A DNA stretch of 64,000 bases from Flavobacterium gillisiae. Its GTDB lineage: Bacteria > Bacteroidota > Bacteroidia > Flavobacteriales > Flavobacteriaceae. Shown in pieces: positions 25,251-33,655 of this stretch. The DNA is taken from positions 82,805 to 146,804 of the forward strand of contig NZ_FNRD01000014.1 of assembly GCF_900107635.1 (NCBI RefSeq), read 5' to 3'. Position numbers and translations under genes: made by a program. Within the stretch, counting starts at the first letter, position 1. Each line of letters starts with the position of its first letter. Under the pieces are notes generated by a model. That model ran no database searches. It was not told where the DNA came from and worked only from the letters and a program-made list of their open reading frames with translations.

Positions 25251-26100
25251 AATTAAAAACATCTTGGTCGCTTTAGACCTTTCAGATATTGATAACACTT
25301 TAATTGAATATGCATCATTTATTGCAGATACTCTTAAGGTTAAAAAAGTGTACTTTGTACATAATATCAAAAAATATGAAATCTCAGAATTATTTGAAGA
25401 GCAGTTAAAGGACATTAACCTTGACGAAATAATAGGGGATGAGTTAAATGAAAAAGTTGAAGAAAAGTTTACATCTTCAGCCGAGTGGGAAGTTCTGATT
25501 TCAGAGGACCCATATTCAGAATCGCTGATTAATTATATTGTAAATAAATATGAGGTACAGCTTGCTTTAATCGGAAATAAAAATAAAATAAAAGGTACTG
25601 GAGTGGTGAGCGGAAAATTACTGCGTTTGCTTAAATGTAATATACTTTCTATACCTAAAGGTGCGAAACCGGTGATTAGCAATATTTGGGCTGGAACAGA
25701 TTTTTCAAGTGCTTCTCATAAGGTTTTTGAAGTGGCTGAAAACTTGCAGAGTACCACTGGGGCTAAAGTAAAAGCAGTACACGTATACAGTGTGCCAGTT
25801 CAATTCTCTCCGTACATTCCAAAAGAACACCTTGACATGAAGATAGAAAGTCATTTAAAGGAGAAGTATGAGAAATTTATAAAAAAGATTGGATACAAAG
25901 GGACCTTGACTACAGAGATTATTCCAGGTAGAGATAGTGGGGTTGCAGAAAAACTGCGTGTTAAAGCCGAAGCTTCCAAAGTAGATCTTATAATTGTGGG
26001 AGACAAAGGTAGAAATACGTTCTCTTCTTTACTTGTAGGAAGTGTTACTGAGGAGCTTTTTAATCAAGATCTAGAAGTGCCTTTATGGATTGTAAAGTAG
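25243..26100 (+). CDS. Tandem-domain universal stress protein (UspA family)
   Basis: The 285-residue cytoplasmic protein has two Usp folds. The first (1-140) begins NILVALDLSD and has lost a clear nucleotide motif. The second (about 150-285) keeps the ATP-binding pattern G-x2-G-x9-G-S as GDKGRNTFSSLLVGS. It overlaps the end of the BCCT transporter gene by 8 bp, suggesting that the two act in one stress response. The bicistronic unit ends at the hairpin at 26334-26366. Confidence 0.92.
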   Translation: MTEIKNILVALDLSDIDNTLIEYASFIADTLKVKKVYFVHNIKKYEISELFEEQLKDINLDEIIGDELNEKVEEKFTSSAEWEVLISEDPYSESLINYIVNKYEVQLALIGNKNKIKGTGVVSGKLLRLLKCNILSIPKGAKPVISNIWAGTDFSSASHKVFEVAENLQSTTGAKVKAVHVYSVPVQFSPYIPKEHLDMKIESHLKEKYEKFIKKIGYKGTLTTEIIPGRDSGVAEKLRVKAEASKVDLIIVGDKGRNTFSSLLVGSVTEELFNQDLEVPLWIVK

Positions 26101-26333
26101 GAAAGTCAAACTTGACATAAGTGTGCTCTCTTTAATTAATAGAATTAATAAGTGTTTGACTTTATTTTAACGGGTTTGTCTTTTTTAAAACTAGTTAAAT
26201 TCGGTCTATATATTCATGGCTTTACTAATGAAGATTAGTCCAAGATTTTATTCTTATGATATTGGGGTTATGTTTTGAATTATTTGGTTTTAACCATTTC
26301 CATAAACAAACCAATGGACAATGTGAAAAAAAT

Positions 26334-26366
26334 AAAAACCGCAATCAGCGATGATTGCGGTTTTTT
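26334..26366. terminator. Terminator between usp and the acyl-CoA dehydrogenase gene
   Basis: The stem AAAACCGCAATCA/TGATTGCGGTTTT is flanked by A- and T-runs. It serves both converging units. Confidence 0.85.
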
Positions 26367-26402
26367 AACAAATAAAATTTAACTAAAAACTATCTTCTTT
26401 GC

Positions 26403-28193
26403 TTAAAAGCAATATGCATTTTCTGCAACTAATTTAGAAGTAATAGTCTCTCTTAAACCTACAATATTTGGCATATTTGTATATTTAGTGAAACGTCTTA
26501 ATCCCATAAGCATCATACGTTGTTCGTCTCCTTCAACAAAAGAAATAACACTTTCTTTTCCTTTTAGAGTAACGATATCTACTGCTTGATACAAGTATAG
26601 TTTTGCCATAGCAATTTGCTCTTGTACTTTATCTTCACCTTCTTTTTTAGCTAATTTCTCCGTTCTAAGGATCGTACTTTCAGCCATGTAGATTTCGATC
26701 AACATATCTGAAGCTGCCATTAAAATTTGTTGGTGAGAGTCTAAATCAGTTCCAAATTTTTGAACTGCACTACCAGCAACCATTAAGAAAGCTTTTTTCA
26801 ATTTACCTACCATTTCTTTTTCTTCAGCAAATAACTCAGAGTAATCTGGAGTTTCAAAAGAAGGTATACCCATTAATTCTTCAGCTACTTTAGTAGCAGG
26901 TCCTAATAAATCTACGTGTCCTTTCATTGCTTTTTTAATCAACATTCCTACAGATAGCATTCTGTTAATTTCGTTAGTACCTTCATAGATACGAGCGATA
27001 CGAGCATCTCTCCAAGCACTTTCCATTGGAGTGTCTTCAGAGAATCCCATTCCACCAAAAATTTGAATTCCTTCATCAGAACACGCTTGAACGTCTTCAG
27101 AAACAGCTACCTTAAGGATTGAACACTCAATAGCATATTCTTCAACACCTTTCAATTCAGCATCTTGATGAGTAGAACCTTCTGCTTCACGTGCAATAAT
27201 TCTGTCTTCGATGTTTTTTGCTGCTCTATAAGAAGCACTTTCACCAGCATAACAGCTAGTTGCCATATCAGCTAATTTAGATCTAATCGCTCCAAACTGT
27301 GAAATAGGAGTGTTAAATTGAATTCTTTCGTTGGCGTAGTTAACAGAAGAAGAGATTACTCTCCTTTGAGCATCTAAACAAGCTGCTGCTAATTTAATAC
27401 GTCCAACATTTAAAGCATTCATAGCGATTTTGAATCCATTTCCTCTTTCAGACAACATGTTTTCAACAGGAACTTTCGTTTCGCTAAAGAAAACTTGACG
27501 TGTAGATGAAGAGCGAATTCCTAATTTATGCTCTTCTTCACCCATTGAGATACCGTTATCAGCAGTATTTTCAACAATGAATCCAGTAATATTTTTATCA
27601 TCGCCAATACGTGCAAAAACGATAAAAACGCTACAGAAACCTGCATTCGAGATCCACATTTTTTGTCCAGTGATGGAGTAGTATTTACCATCTTCAGATA
27701 AAACTGCTTTCGTTTTTCCTGAATTAGCATCTGATCCAGCACCTGGCTCAGTCAAACAGTATGCACCAAACCATTCACCAGAAGCTAATTTAGGAACATA
27801 TTTTTGTTTTTGTTCTTCAGTACCATATAAAGTAATTGGCATAGTACCAATCCCTGTGTGTGCTCCAAACGCAGTTGAGAAAGATCCCGTTGCACCAGAA
27901 ATATAATCACAAACCAACATCGTTGATACAAATCCCATTCCTAATCCACCGTAAGCTTCAGGAACAGCAACACCTAAAAGACCTAAGTCTCCGGCTTTTT
28001 TCATACATTCCTCTGTATAAGCGTAATCTTTTTTCTCAAAACGATCTTTATGTGCCCATAATTCTTTGTCTACGAATTCTTTTACAGAATCACGCATCAT
28101 TAATTGTTCTTCCGAAAAATCCTCAGGAGTGAAGATATCTTCGCACTTAGTTTCTTTTACAAGGAATTGACCTCCTCTAGTTACGTCGCTCAT
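26403..28193 (-). CDS. Acyl-CoA dehydrogenase
   Basis: FAD enzyme for the first oxidation of beta-oxidation. The 596-residue protein has the N-terminal helical domain, then CLTEPGAGSDANSGKT and GQKMWISNAGF, which bind FAD and substrate. The C-terminal catalytic domain has IFGGMGFSEDTPMES and the base-bearing IYEGTNEINRM. The extra C-terminal 150-200 residues match the VLCAD/ACAD9-like long form. It is the last gene of the unit marR - fused HAD/ECH - thiolase - acyl-CoA dehydrogenase. Confidence 0.95.
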   Translation of the reverse strand: MSDVTRGGQFLVKETKCEDIFTPEDFSEEQLMMRDSVKEFVDKELWAHKDRFEKKDYAYTEECMKKAGDLGLLGVAVPEAYGGLGMGFVSTMLVCDYISGATGSFSTAFGAHTGIGTMPITLYGTEEQKQKYVPKLASGEWFGAYCLTEPGAGSDANSGKTKAVLSEDGKYYSITGQKMWISNAGFCSVFIVFARIGDDKNITGFIVENTADNGISMGEEEHKLGIRSSSTRQVFFSETKVPVENMLSERGNGFKIAMNALNVGRIKLAAACLDAQRRVISSSVNYANERIQFNTPISQFGAIRSKLADMATSCYAGESASYRAAKNIEDRIIAREAEGSTHQDAELKGVEEYAIECSILKVAVSEDVQACSDEGIQIFGGMGFSEDTPMESAWRDARIARIYEGTNEINRMLSVGMLIKKAMKGHVDLLGPATKVAEELMGIPSFETPDYSELFAEEKEMVGKLKKAFLMVAGSAVQKFGTDLDSHQQILMAASDMLIEIYMAESTILRTEKLAKKEGEDKVQEQIAMAKLYLYQAVDIVTLKGKESVISFVEGDEQRMMLMGLRRFTKYTNMPNIVGLRETITSKLVAENAYCF

Positions 28194-28226
28194 TTTTTTT
28201 GTTTTTTTAGGTAAAAGATGAAAGAA

Positions 28227-28415
28227 TCAAGAAGAAAGACTAGCGTCTAACTTACTAATGAATCCTATAGTCATCTTTTGAAATTCAATTATTTTGTTTT
28301 CTATTTCTTCAGTTTTATCCTTTGACAGATATTCGTTTTGACAAGCGATCAATAATTGAGTTTGCAATTCAAACGAAGAACCTAAACTAATATCTATAAA
28401 TCGTCGTTTAAACAA
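28227..28415 (-). pseudogene. Truncated four-helix-bundle protein gene (TIGR02436 type)
   Basis: The 62 codons from a TTG match the C-terminal half of four-helix-bundle proteins, and can be aligned with the intact copy at 29693-30055: FIDISLGSSFELQTQLLIA here corresponds to FLGIANGSTYELMTQLIIS there. The N-terminal half, which should include SIPSNIAEGSGR, is missing, and stop codons lie directly upstream. It is therefore most likely a remnant. It sits between the thiolase and acyl-CoA dehydrogenase genes, flanked by imperfect inverted repeats at 28215-28232 and 28434-28451. Confidence 0.75.
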
Positions 28416-28460
28416 AACATCTTATCTAGTGAATCTTGTCTCTATTATCTTATAATCAAA

Positions 28461-29642
28461 TTACATAAGTTCATAAACCCCAGCACTTCCTTGACCAGTT
28501 CCTACACACATGGTAACGATTCCGTATTTGTTACCACGACGTTTCATTTCGTCAAATAGTTGAACTGACAATTTAGCTCCAGTACATCCTAGTGGATGAC
28601 CCATTGCAATTGCCCCACCATTTACGTTGATAATATCAGGGTTCAAGTTAAGTTCTCTTATTACTGCTAATGATTGAGAAGCGAATGCTTCATTCAATTC
28701 GATTAAGTCAATATCATTGATAGTTAAACCTGCTTGTTTCAATACTTTTGGTATTGCTTTTACCGGTCCTATTCCCATGATTCTTGGCTCAACACCTGCA
28801 GAAGCAAAGTTTACTAGTCTTGCAATTGGCTCTAGGTTTAATTCTTTTACCATTTCTTCACTCATAACAAGTACAAAAGCAGCACCATCACTCATTTGTG
28901 AAGAGTTACCTGCTGTTACACTTCCTCCAGCTTCAAAAACAGGTCGTAGTCCAGCCAAAGCTTCTTTTGACGTTCCTGCTCTAGGTCCTTCATCTTTGTT
29001 TACTACGTATGACTTTGTTTCTTTTTTTCCGTTTTCATTAAGAAACGTTTGTTCTACAGTGATTGGAACAATTTGTTTGTCAAATTTCCCCTCTGCTTGT
29101 GCTTTTAGAGCTTTCATATGAGAGTTGTAAGCAAACTCATCTTGATCTTCTCTTGAAACTTTAAATTGTTGTGCGACTGCTTCGGCTGTTAAACCCATTC
29201 CCCAGTAGTAATCTTCGTTTCCTGCTTTTGCTACAGCATAATCCGGAGTTGGTTTGTAACCTCCCATTGGAATAAAACTCATGCTTTCAGCACCACCAGC
29301 AATAATACAATGTGCCATTCCTGACTGTATTTTGGCAGTAGCCATTCCTATTGTTTCTAATCCAGAAGCACAATATCTATTTACTGTTACTCCAGGAACA
29401 TCTTCCACTTTTAGTCCCATTAACGAGATTAAACGTGCTACATTTAAGCCTTGTTCTGCTTCAGGCATGGCATTTCCTACCATAACATCATCAATACGAG
29501 TTTTGTCAAAATCTGGTAATTCATTCATCATGAATTCAATAGTTTCTGCTGCTAACTCATCAGGTCTTTTAAATCTGAACACCCCTTTAGGAGCTTTTCC
29601 TACGGCTGTTCTGTATGCTTTTACTATATAGGCTGTTTTCAT
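28461..29642 (-). CDS. Acetyl-CoA C-acyltransferase (thiolase)
   Basis: Thiolytic last step of beta-oxidation. The 393-residue protein has the usual length and all catalytic residues: C91 in NRYCASGLE, H349 in MGHPLGCTGA and C379 in CVGTGQGSAG. It lies in the beta-oxidation unit, separated from the upstream fused dehydrogenase/hydratase gene by the intact four-helix-bundle cassette and from the downstream acyl-CoA dehydrogenase gene by the truncated copy. Confidence 0.96.
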   Translation of the reverse strand: MKTAYIVKAYRTAVGKAPKGVFRFKRPDELAAETIEFMMNELPDFDKTRIDDVMVGNAMPEAEQGLNVARLISLMGLKVEDVPGVTVNRYCASGLETIGMATAKIQSGMAHCIIAGGAESMSFIPMGGYKPTPDYAVAKAGNEDYYWGMGLTAEAVAQQFKVSREDQDEFAYNSHMKALKAQAEGKFDKQIVPITVEQTFLNENGKKETKSYVVNKDEGPRAGTSKEALAGLRPVFEAGGSVTAGNSSQMSDGAAFVLVMSEEMVKELNLEPIARLVNFASAGVEPRIMGIGPVKAIPKVLKQAGLTINDIDLIELNEAFASQSLAVIRELNLNPDIINVNGGAIAMGHPLGCTGAKLSVQLFDEMKRRGNKYGIVTMCVGTGQGSAGVYELM

Positions 29643-29664
29643 TGTTATAAAGTATTAAGATTGG

Positions 29665-30088
29665 AGAATTAAGTATTAAGATTTTCCAACCGTTATTTGT
29701 TATTAGTTTTTAGCGATTTTTGAAGTGCAAAATTCATATTACTGACTTCTATCAAATTATTGATAATTGGAGTAACTTTTTCCTCTTCAACTAACTCTAA
29801 GCGTTTTGAAATTATCAATTGAGTCATTAATTCATAAGTTGAACCATTTGCAATACCAAGAAAATGTACAAATTCATTATTTGAATTTCTTCCTGAACCT
29901 TCAGCAATATTTGAAGGAATCGAAACTGCGCATTTTTTAATTTGATGTGTTAAGTTAAATTTTTCATCATAAGGTAATTCTGAAGTGACTTTATAAACAT
30001 CAACAGCAATATCCATTGCTTTTTGCCAAATCTTTAATTTTTCAAATTGATGCATTTTTCTAGGTCTCGTTACTTAATACTTAATTCT
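29665..30088. mobile_element. Candidate four-helix-bundle cassette with terminal inverted repeats
   Basis: A 16-bp perfect inverted repeat, AGAATTAAGTATTAAG at 29665-29680 and its complement at 30073-30088, encloses exactly the four-helix-bundle gene at 29693-30055. It fits between the start of the thiolase gene (29642) and the end of the upstream gene (30101). The flanks are built of iterated AGTATTAAG-like words. It behaves like an insert in an operon, but there is no transposase and no target duplication that I can prove. Confidence 0.45.
29693..30055 (-). CDS. Four-helix-bundle protein (TIGR02436, 23S-IVS-like)
   Basis: The 120-residue protein begins MHQFEKLKIWQKAMDIAVDVY and carries the family signature AVSIPSNIAEGSGRNS, with two more amphipathic helices after it. 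Relatives are encoded in intervening sequences of some 23S rRNA genes and as accessory proteins (Avd) of diversity-generating retroelements. No reverse transcriptase or rRNA is near, so neither role applies here directly. It is inserted between two beta-oxidation genes and enclosed by inverted repeats. Its function is unknown; a basic nucleic-acid-binding surface is known for the family. Confidence 0.88.
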   Translation of the reverse strand: MHQFEKLKIWQKAMDIAVDVYKVTSELPYDEKFNLTHQIKKCAVSIPSNIAEGSGRNSNNEFVHFLGIANGSTYELMTQLIISKRLELVEEEKVTPIINNLIEVSNMNFALQKSLKTNNK

Positions 30089-30100
30089 TGGTACTTAAAT

Positions 30101-32491
30101 CTAATTTCTTAGCGGTTTCCCTTTGGTTAACATAAACTGGATTCTTTCCAATGTTTTTCTTTCCGTACAAAGTGATAAGAATGCTTCACGTTCCAGATCC
30201 AATAGGTATTGTTCTGATACTAATGTTGCCTCAGATAAATCACCACCAGCCATTACATAAGCTAGTTTGTTAGCAATTTTCTTATCGTGCTCAGAAATGT
30301 ATTTTCCAGCTTCCATTTGGTCTGTACCTACTAAGAACATCCCTAAAGCTTGTTTTCCTAATACTTTTACGTCCGTTCTGCGGATAGGTTGTGTATAACC
30401 CGCTTCGGCCATAAGTAAAGCATGTTTCTTCGCTTCGGCGATTTGACGGTCTTTATTTACCACAATAATATCTTTACCGTGTTGTAAAAGTCCCGTATCA
30501 AAAGCTTCGTAACCTGAAGTTGATACTTTTGCCATAGCGATAGTCAAGAAATACTCTTGCAATACATTAAGCTCTACATCATTTTTATGGAATAAGTCTG
30601 ATGCACGCAATGCTAGTTCCTTAGAACCACCACCACCAGGAATCACACCTACACCAAACTCAACAAGTCCCATGTATGTTTCTGCAGCAGCGACCACTTT
30701 ATCAGCGTGTAAGCTCATTTCGCATCCACCACCAAAAGTCATTCCGTGTGGTGCTACTACTACTGGAATAGAAGAGTAACGTACACGCATCATGGTGTCT
30801 TGGAACATTTTGATTGCCATATTCAACTCATCATATTCTTGCTCCACCGCCATCATAAAGATCATACCGATATTTGCTCCAACAGAGAAGTTTCCTGCTT
30901 GATTACCAATAACTAATCCTTGGTATTCTTTTTCGGCTAAGTCAATTGCTTTATTGATCGCTTGTAAAACATCACCACCAATAGTATTCATTTTTGATAG
31001 GAACTCTAAGTTGATGATTCCATCACCTAAGTCAGTGATCACACCACCACTGTTACTCCATATTTTTTTGCTTTCGCGAATGTTGTTCAGGATGATAAAA
31101 TCATCTTGACCTGGAATTTTAGTTTGTGCTTTTGTAGGAATGTTGTAAAAATTAGTAGCACCATCTTTAACAGTGTAAAAACTTTTGTTTCCTGCAGCTA
31201 GCATCTCATTTACCCAAGCAGCTGGTTCAAGACCTTCCGCTTTCATAATAGCTATCCCTTTTTCTACTCCAATGGCATCCCAAATTTCGAACGGACCATT
31301 TTCCCAACCGAAACCAGCTTTCATAGCATCATCGATTTTGTATAATTCATCTGAGATTTCAGGTATTCTATTCGATACGTAAGCAAACATACCTGCAAAA
31401 CTCTTGCGGTAAAATTCACCTGCTTTGTCTTTTCCTTTTACAAGAACTTTAAAACGATTGATAGGCTTATCAATAGATTTTGTTAATTCAAGTGTAGCGA
31501 ATGACGCTTTTTTAGCTGCTCTATATTCTAAGGTGTCTAAGTCTAAAGTCAGGATTTCTTTTCCTACTTTTTTGTAGAAACCTTGTCCTGTTTTACTACC
31601 TAGCCATTTATTTTCCATCATTTTATTGACGAAATCTGGTAATTTGAACAATTCATGTTGTTCGTCATTTGGACAGTTTTCATAGATACCGTTCGCAACA
31701 TGAACTAAAGTATCTAATCCTACCACATCCACTGTTCTAAAAGTAGCCGATTTTGGACGACCGATAACTGGACCAGTCAATTTATCTACTTCTTCAATCG
31801 TTAAGCCCATTTCTTTAACCAAATGGAATAAACTTTGAATACCATAAATTCCAACACGGTTTCCGATGAAAGCTGGAGTGTCTTTAGCAACAACCGAAGT
31901 TTTTCCTAAAAATTTCTCTCCATATATAGTAAGGAAATCCAATACTTCAGATGAAGTTTGTGGACCAGGAATAATTTCGAATAATTTTAAGTAACGTGCA
32001 GGGTTAAAAAAGTGAGTCCCACAGAAGTGTTTCTGGAAATCTTCACTTCTTCCTTCACTCATAAAGTGAATAGGAATTCCTGATGTATTTGAAGTAATCA
32101 AAGTACCCGGTTTACGGTATTTTTCTACTTGTTCAAATACTAATTTTTTGATATCTAATCTTTCTACAACTACTTCTATAATCCAATCAACGTCGGCAAT
32201 TTTTGCCATATCGTCCGTGGTGTTTCCAGTTGTAATTCGGTTTGCGAATTTTTGGCTGTAAATAGGAGAGGGTTTCGATTTTAAAGCATTGTTTAAATGC
32301 TCATTTACTAAGCGATTGCGAACAATTTTACTTTCTAATGTCAATCCTTTCTTTGTCTCTACTTCAGTAAGTTCTCTAGGAACGATATCGAGAAGTAAAA
32401 CTTCGACACCAATATTGGCAAAATGGCAAGCAATTCCCGAACCCATAATTCCGGATCCGATTACTGCAACTTTTTTAATTGTGCGTTTCAT
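30101..32491 (-). CDS. Fused 3-hydroxyacyl-CoA dehydrogenase / enoyl-CoA hydratase
   Basis: Bifunctional beta-oxidation enzyme of 796 residues, with the dehydrogenase first and the hydratase last, the reverse of E. coli FadB. The NAD-binding Rossmann motif VIGSGIMGSGIACHFA is at residues 10-25, and the dehydrogenase signature region around GRPKSATFRTVDVVGLD. The crotonase domain is at about 480-700, with oxyanion-hole segments FSVGANIG and GGGCEMSLHAD and catalytic-loop region VEFGVGVIPGGGGSKE. It overlaps the upstream marR gene by 17 bp, so the two are co-transcribed. Confidence 0.95.
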   Translation of the reverse strand: MKRTIKKVAVIGSGIMGSGIACHFANIGVEVLLLDIVPRELTEVETKKGLTLESKIVRNRLVNEHLNNALKSKPSPIYSQKFANRITTGNTTDDMAKIADVDWIIEVVVERLDIKKLVFEQVEKYRKPGTLITSNTSGIPIHFMSEGRSEDFQKHFCGTHFFNPARYLKLFEIIPGPQTSSEVLDFLTIYGEKFLGKTSVVAKDTPAFIGNRVGIYGIQSLFHLVKEMGLTIEEVDKLTGPVIGRPKSATFRTVDVVGLDTLVHVANGIYENCPNDEQHELFKLPDFVNKMMENKWLGSKTGQGFYKKVGKEILTLDLDTLEYRAAKKASFATLELTKSIDKPINRFKVLVKGKDKAGEFYRKSFAGMFAYVSNRIPEISDELYKIDDAMKAGFGWENGPFEIWDAIGVEKGIAIMKAEGLEPAAWVNEMLAAGNKSFYTVKDGATNFYNIPTKAQTKIPGQDDFIILNNIRESKKIWSNSGGVITDLGDGIINLEFLSKMNTIGGDVLQAINKAIDLAEKEYQGLVIGNQAGNFSVGANIGMIFMMAVEQEYDELNMAIKMFQDTMMRVRYSSIPVVVAPHGMTFGGGCEMSLHADKVVAAAETYMGLVEFGVGVIPGGGGSKELALRASDLFHKNDVELNVLQEYFLTIAMAKVSTSGYEAFDTGLLQHGKDIIVVNKDRQIAEAKKHALLMAEAGYTQPIRRTDVKVLGKQALGMFLVGTDQMEAGKYISEHDKKIANKLAYVMAGGDLSEATLVSEQYLLDLEREAFLSLCTERKTLERIQFMLTKGKPLRN

Positions 32492-32942
32492 TGTCTATTT
32501 TTTCAGTTTGATTAAATATATTTTTATTTTGAATTAATTCGTTGATCGTTTCGGAGACTTCGATAAAGTGTTGTAGTTTCTCATCCGTAATGTGATTTTT
32601 CACGGTTTCATTAAACTTTAAAACAGTGTTTTTTGACAAATCTCTTTTTTCTTTACCTAACTCAGTTAAGTATATTAAGACGCCACGACCATCATCTGGA
32701 TTTTTCTTTCGAATAATCAAGCCTTTTTCTTCCATAGATTTTAAGGTTCTGGTAAGACTGGTAGCCTCCATTCCCATTTTAGGACCTAAGGACGTAGAAG
32801 GCGTACCTACATTTTTATCCATACTCAACAAAGCAAACCCTGTTGCCATTGTGGCACCATACTTAGAAGCTTCTTCATTGTACATTCTTGAAACAGCTTG
32901 CCAAGTAGCTCTTAAAATGTAATCTATTGTTTTATCTTTCAT
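32475..32942 (-). CDS. MarR-family transcriptional regulator, likely of beta-oxidation
   Basis: The 155-residue winged-helix regulator has recognition region GMEATSLTRTLKSMEEKGLI (about 57-76) and wing RKKNPDDGRGVLIYLTELG. It is the first gene of the beta-oxidation unit and overlaps the next gene by 17 bp. Autoregulation together with the operon is therefore likely. A near-palindrome TATGC-GT-GCATA lies upstream of its -7 box. By analogy with other MarR/FadR-like regulators, the inducer could be an acyl-CoA; this is inference. Confidence 0.92.
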   Translation of the reverse strand: MKDKTIDYILRATWQAVSRMYNEEASKYGATMATGFALLSMDKNVGTPSTSLGPKMGMEATSLTRTLKSMEEKGLIIRKKNPDDGRGVLIYLTELGKEKRDLSKNTVLKFNETVKNHITDEKLQHFIEVSETINELIQNKNIFNQTEKIDNETHN

Positions 32943-32960
32943 ATATAACTATATCGATTT

Positions 32961-32992
32961 CAAATATAATAAAAAAATACTATGCACGCATA
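32961..32992 (-). promoter_or_regulatory. Promoter and candidate operator of the marR/beta-oxidation unit
   Basis: The -7 box TATATTTG is at 32961-32968. Upstream of it, GCGTGCATAGTAT spans 32977-32989, overlapping the near-palindrome TATGC-GT-GCATA at 32981-32992. The same 13-mer stands 7 bp, rather than 8 bp, before the -7 box of the nitronate monooxygenase gene at 42784. Confidence 0.55.
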
Positions 32993-33035
32993 ATAAAATT
33001 AATTTATTTTTTTGTTAAAAATTTATGATTACAAA

Positions 33036-33062
33036 AAAACTCCTCACAAAAGGAGAAGTTTT
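33036..33062 (-). terminator. Weak terminator of the frameshifted membrane-protein gene
   Basis: The imperfect stem AAACTTCTCC...GAGGAGTTT on the minus strand is followed by TTTTTTT. It is 27 bp past the stop at 33090. Confidence 0.5.
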
Positions 33063-33089
33063 CTTAGAAAATGTCAAATTATCAAAGTT

Positions 33090-33471
33090 CTATTTAAGCT
33101 TTCCGTTTACAAAAGCAATTGATGTTCCCACACAAGCCCCTGTTATTATTGAAATAGGAATATCAATCGCCATATTTTCATAATTTACAGGCATATTGGA
33201 ATACATGAAAAAGTTCATCGACAAACTAAAAAAAATCCAATTATAGATCCTATTTGTAAACCGATAACAGCGTTTTTAATTATCGAAAACCGATTCATTA
33301 TATAGGAAGTAAAGAATCCATAGGTCATACTTCCTAAAAACACAAATAGTAAGTTCCTATTTTCGTCTTGGAAAAAATGCCTTTAAAGACTATTCCATAG
33401 AATAGCGCACCTAAGAGAAAGTAGAAAATACCTGCTATAATACCTGAAACTATAAAGTTTGCTGCTCTCAT
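33090..33471 (-). pseudogene. Four-helix membrane protein gene with two single-base frameshifts
   Basis: Reading from the ATG at 33471, frame 1 gives MRAANFIVSGIIAGIFYFLL and continues to the T-run at 33372-33377. Adding one T there restores a frame reading FFQDENRNLLFVFLGSMTYG. A second T added to the 8-T run at 33228-33235 restores the end, ...PISIITGACVGTSIAFVNG, stopping at 33090. The restored protein is about 127 residues with four membrane helices. Both lesions are one-base losses in homopolymers, so this may be a real pseudogene, slippage control or an assembly error. I do not recognise the family. Confidence 0.7.
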
Positions 33472-33655
33472 TAGTTTTTCAGTTATTAAGCTTAAAGGTA
33501 TTAAAAAATTAGCAATTGATTATTATTTAGCATAAAATAATGTTAAATATGCAATATTAAGAGGTTGTTTTCTTCGGAAAAGGAGGAGAGGGGGAATGAG
33601 GTTAGAAAAAACAATCTGTATTAGCAGTAATTATGTGGTGTAAGCACTAGTCGTG

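Noticed and set aside
23610..26100. Full glycine-betaine synthesis locus
   Set aside because: Only the transporter and a universal stress protein are present; there is no choline or betaine-aldehyde dehydrogenase nearby.
29281..29631. 116-codon plus-strand ORF opposite the thiolase gene
   Set aside because: It is a shadow of the thiolase coding strand with no features of its own, as are the similar plus-strand ORFs opposite purL, the fused dehydrogenase and other minus-strand genes.
29693..30055. Diversity-generating retroelement accessory protein (Avd) or 23S rRNA intervening sequence
   Set aside because: No reverse transcriptase, template/variable repeat pair or rRNA gene is near; only the protein family is shared.
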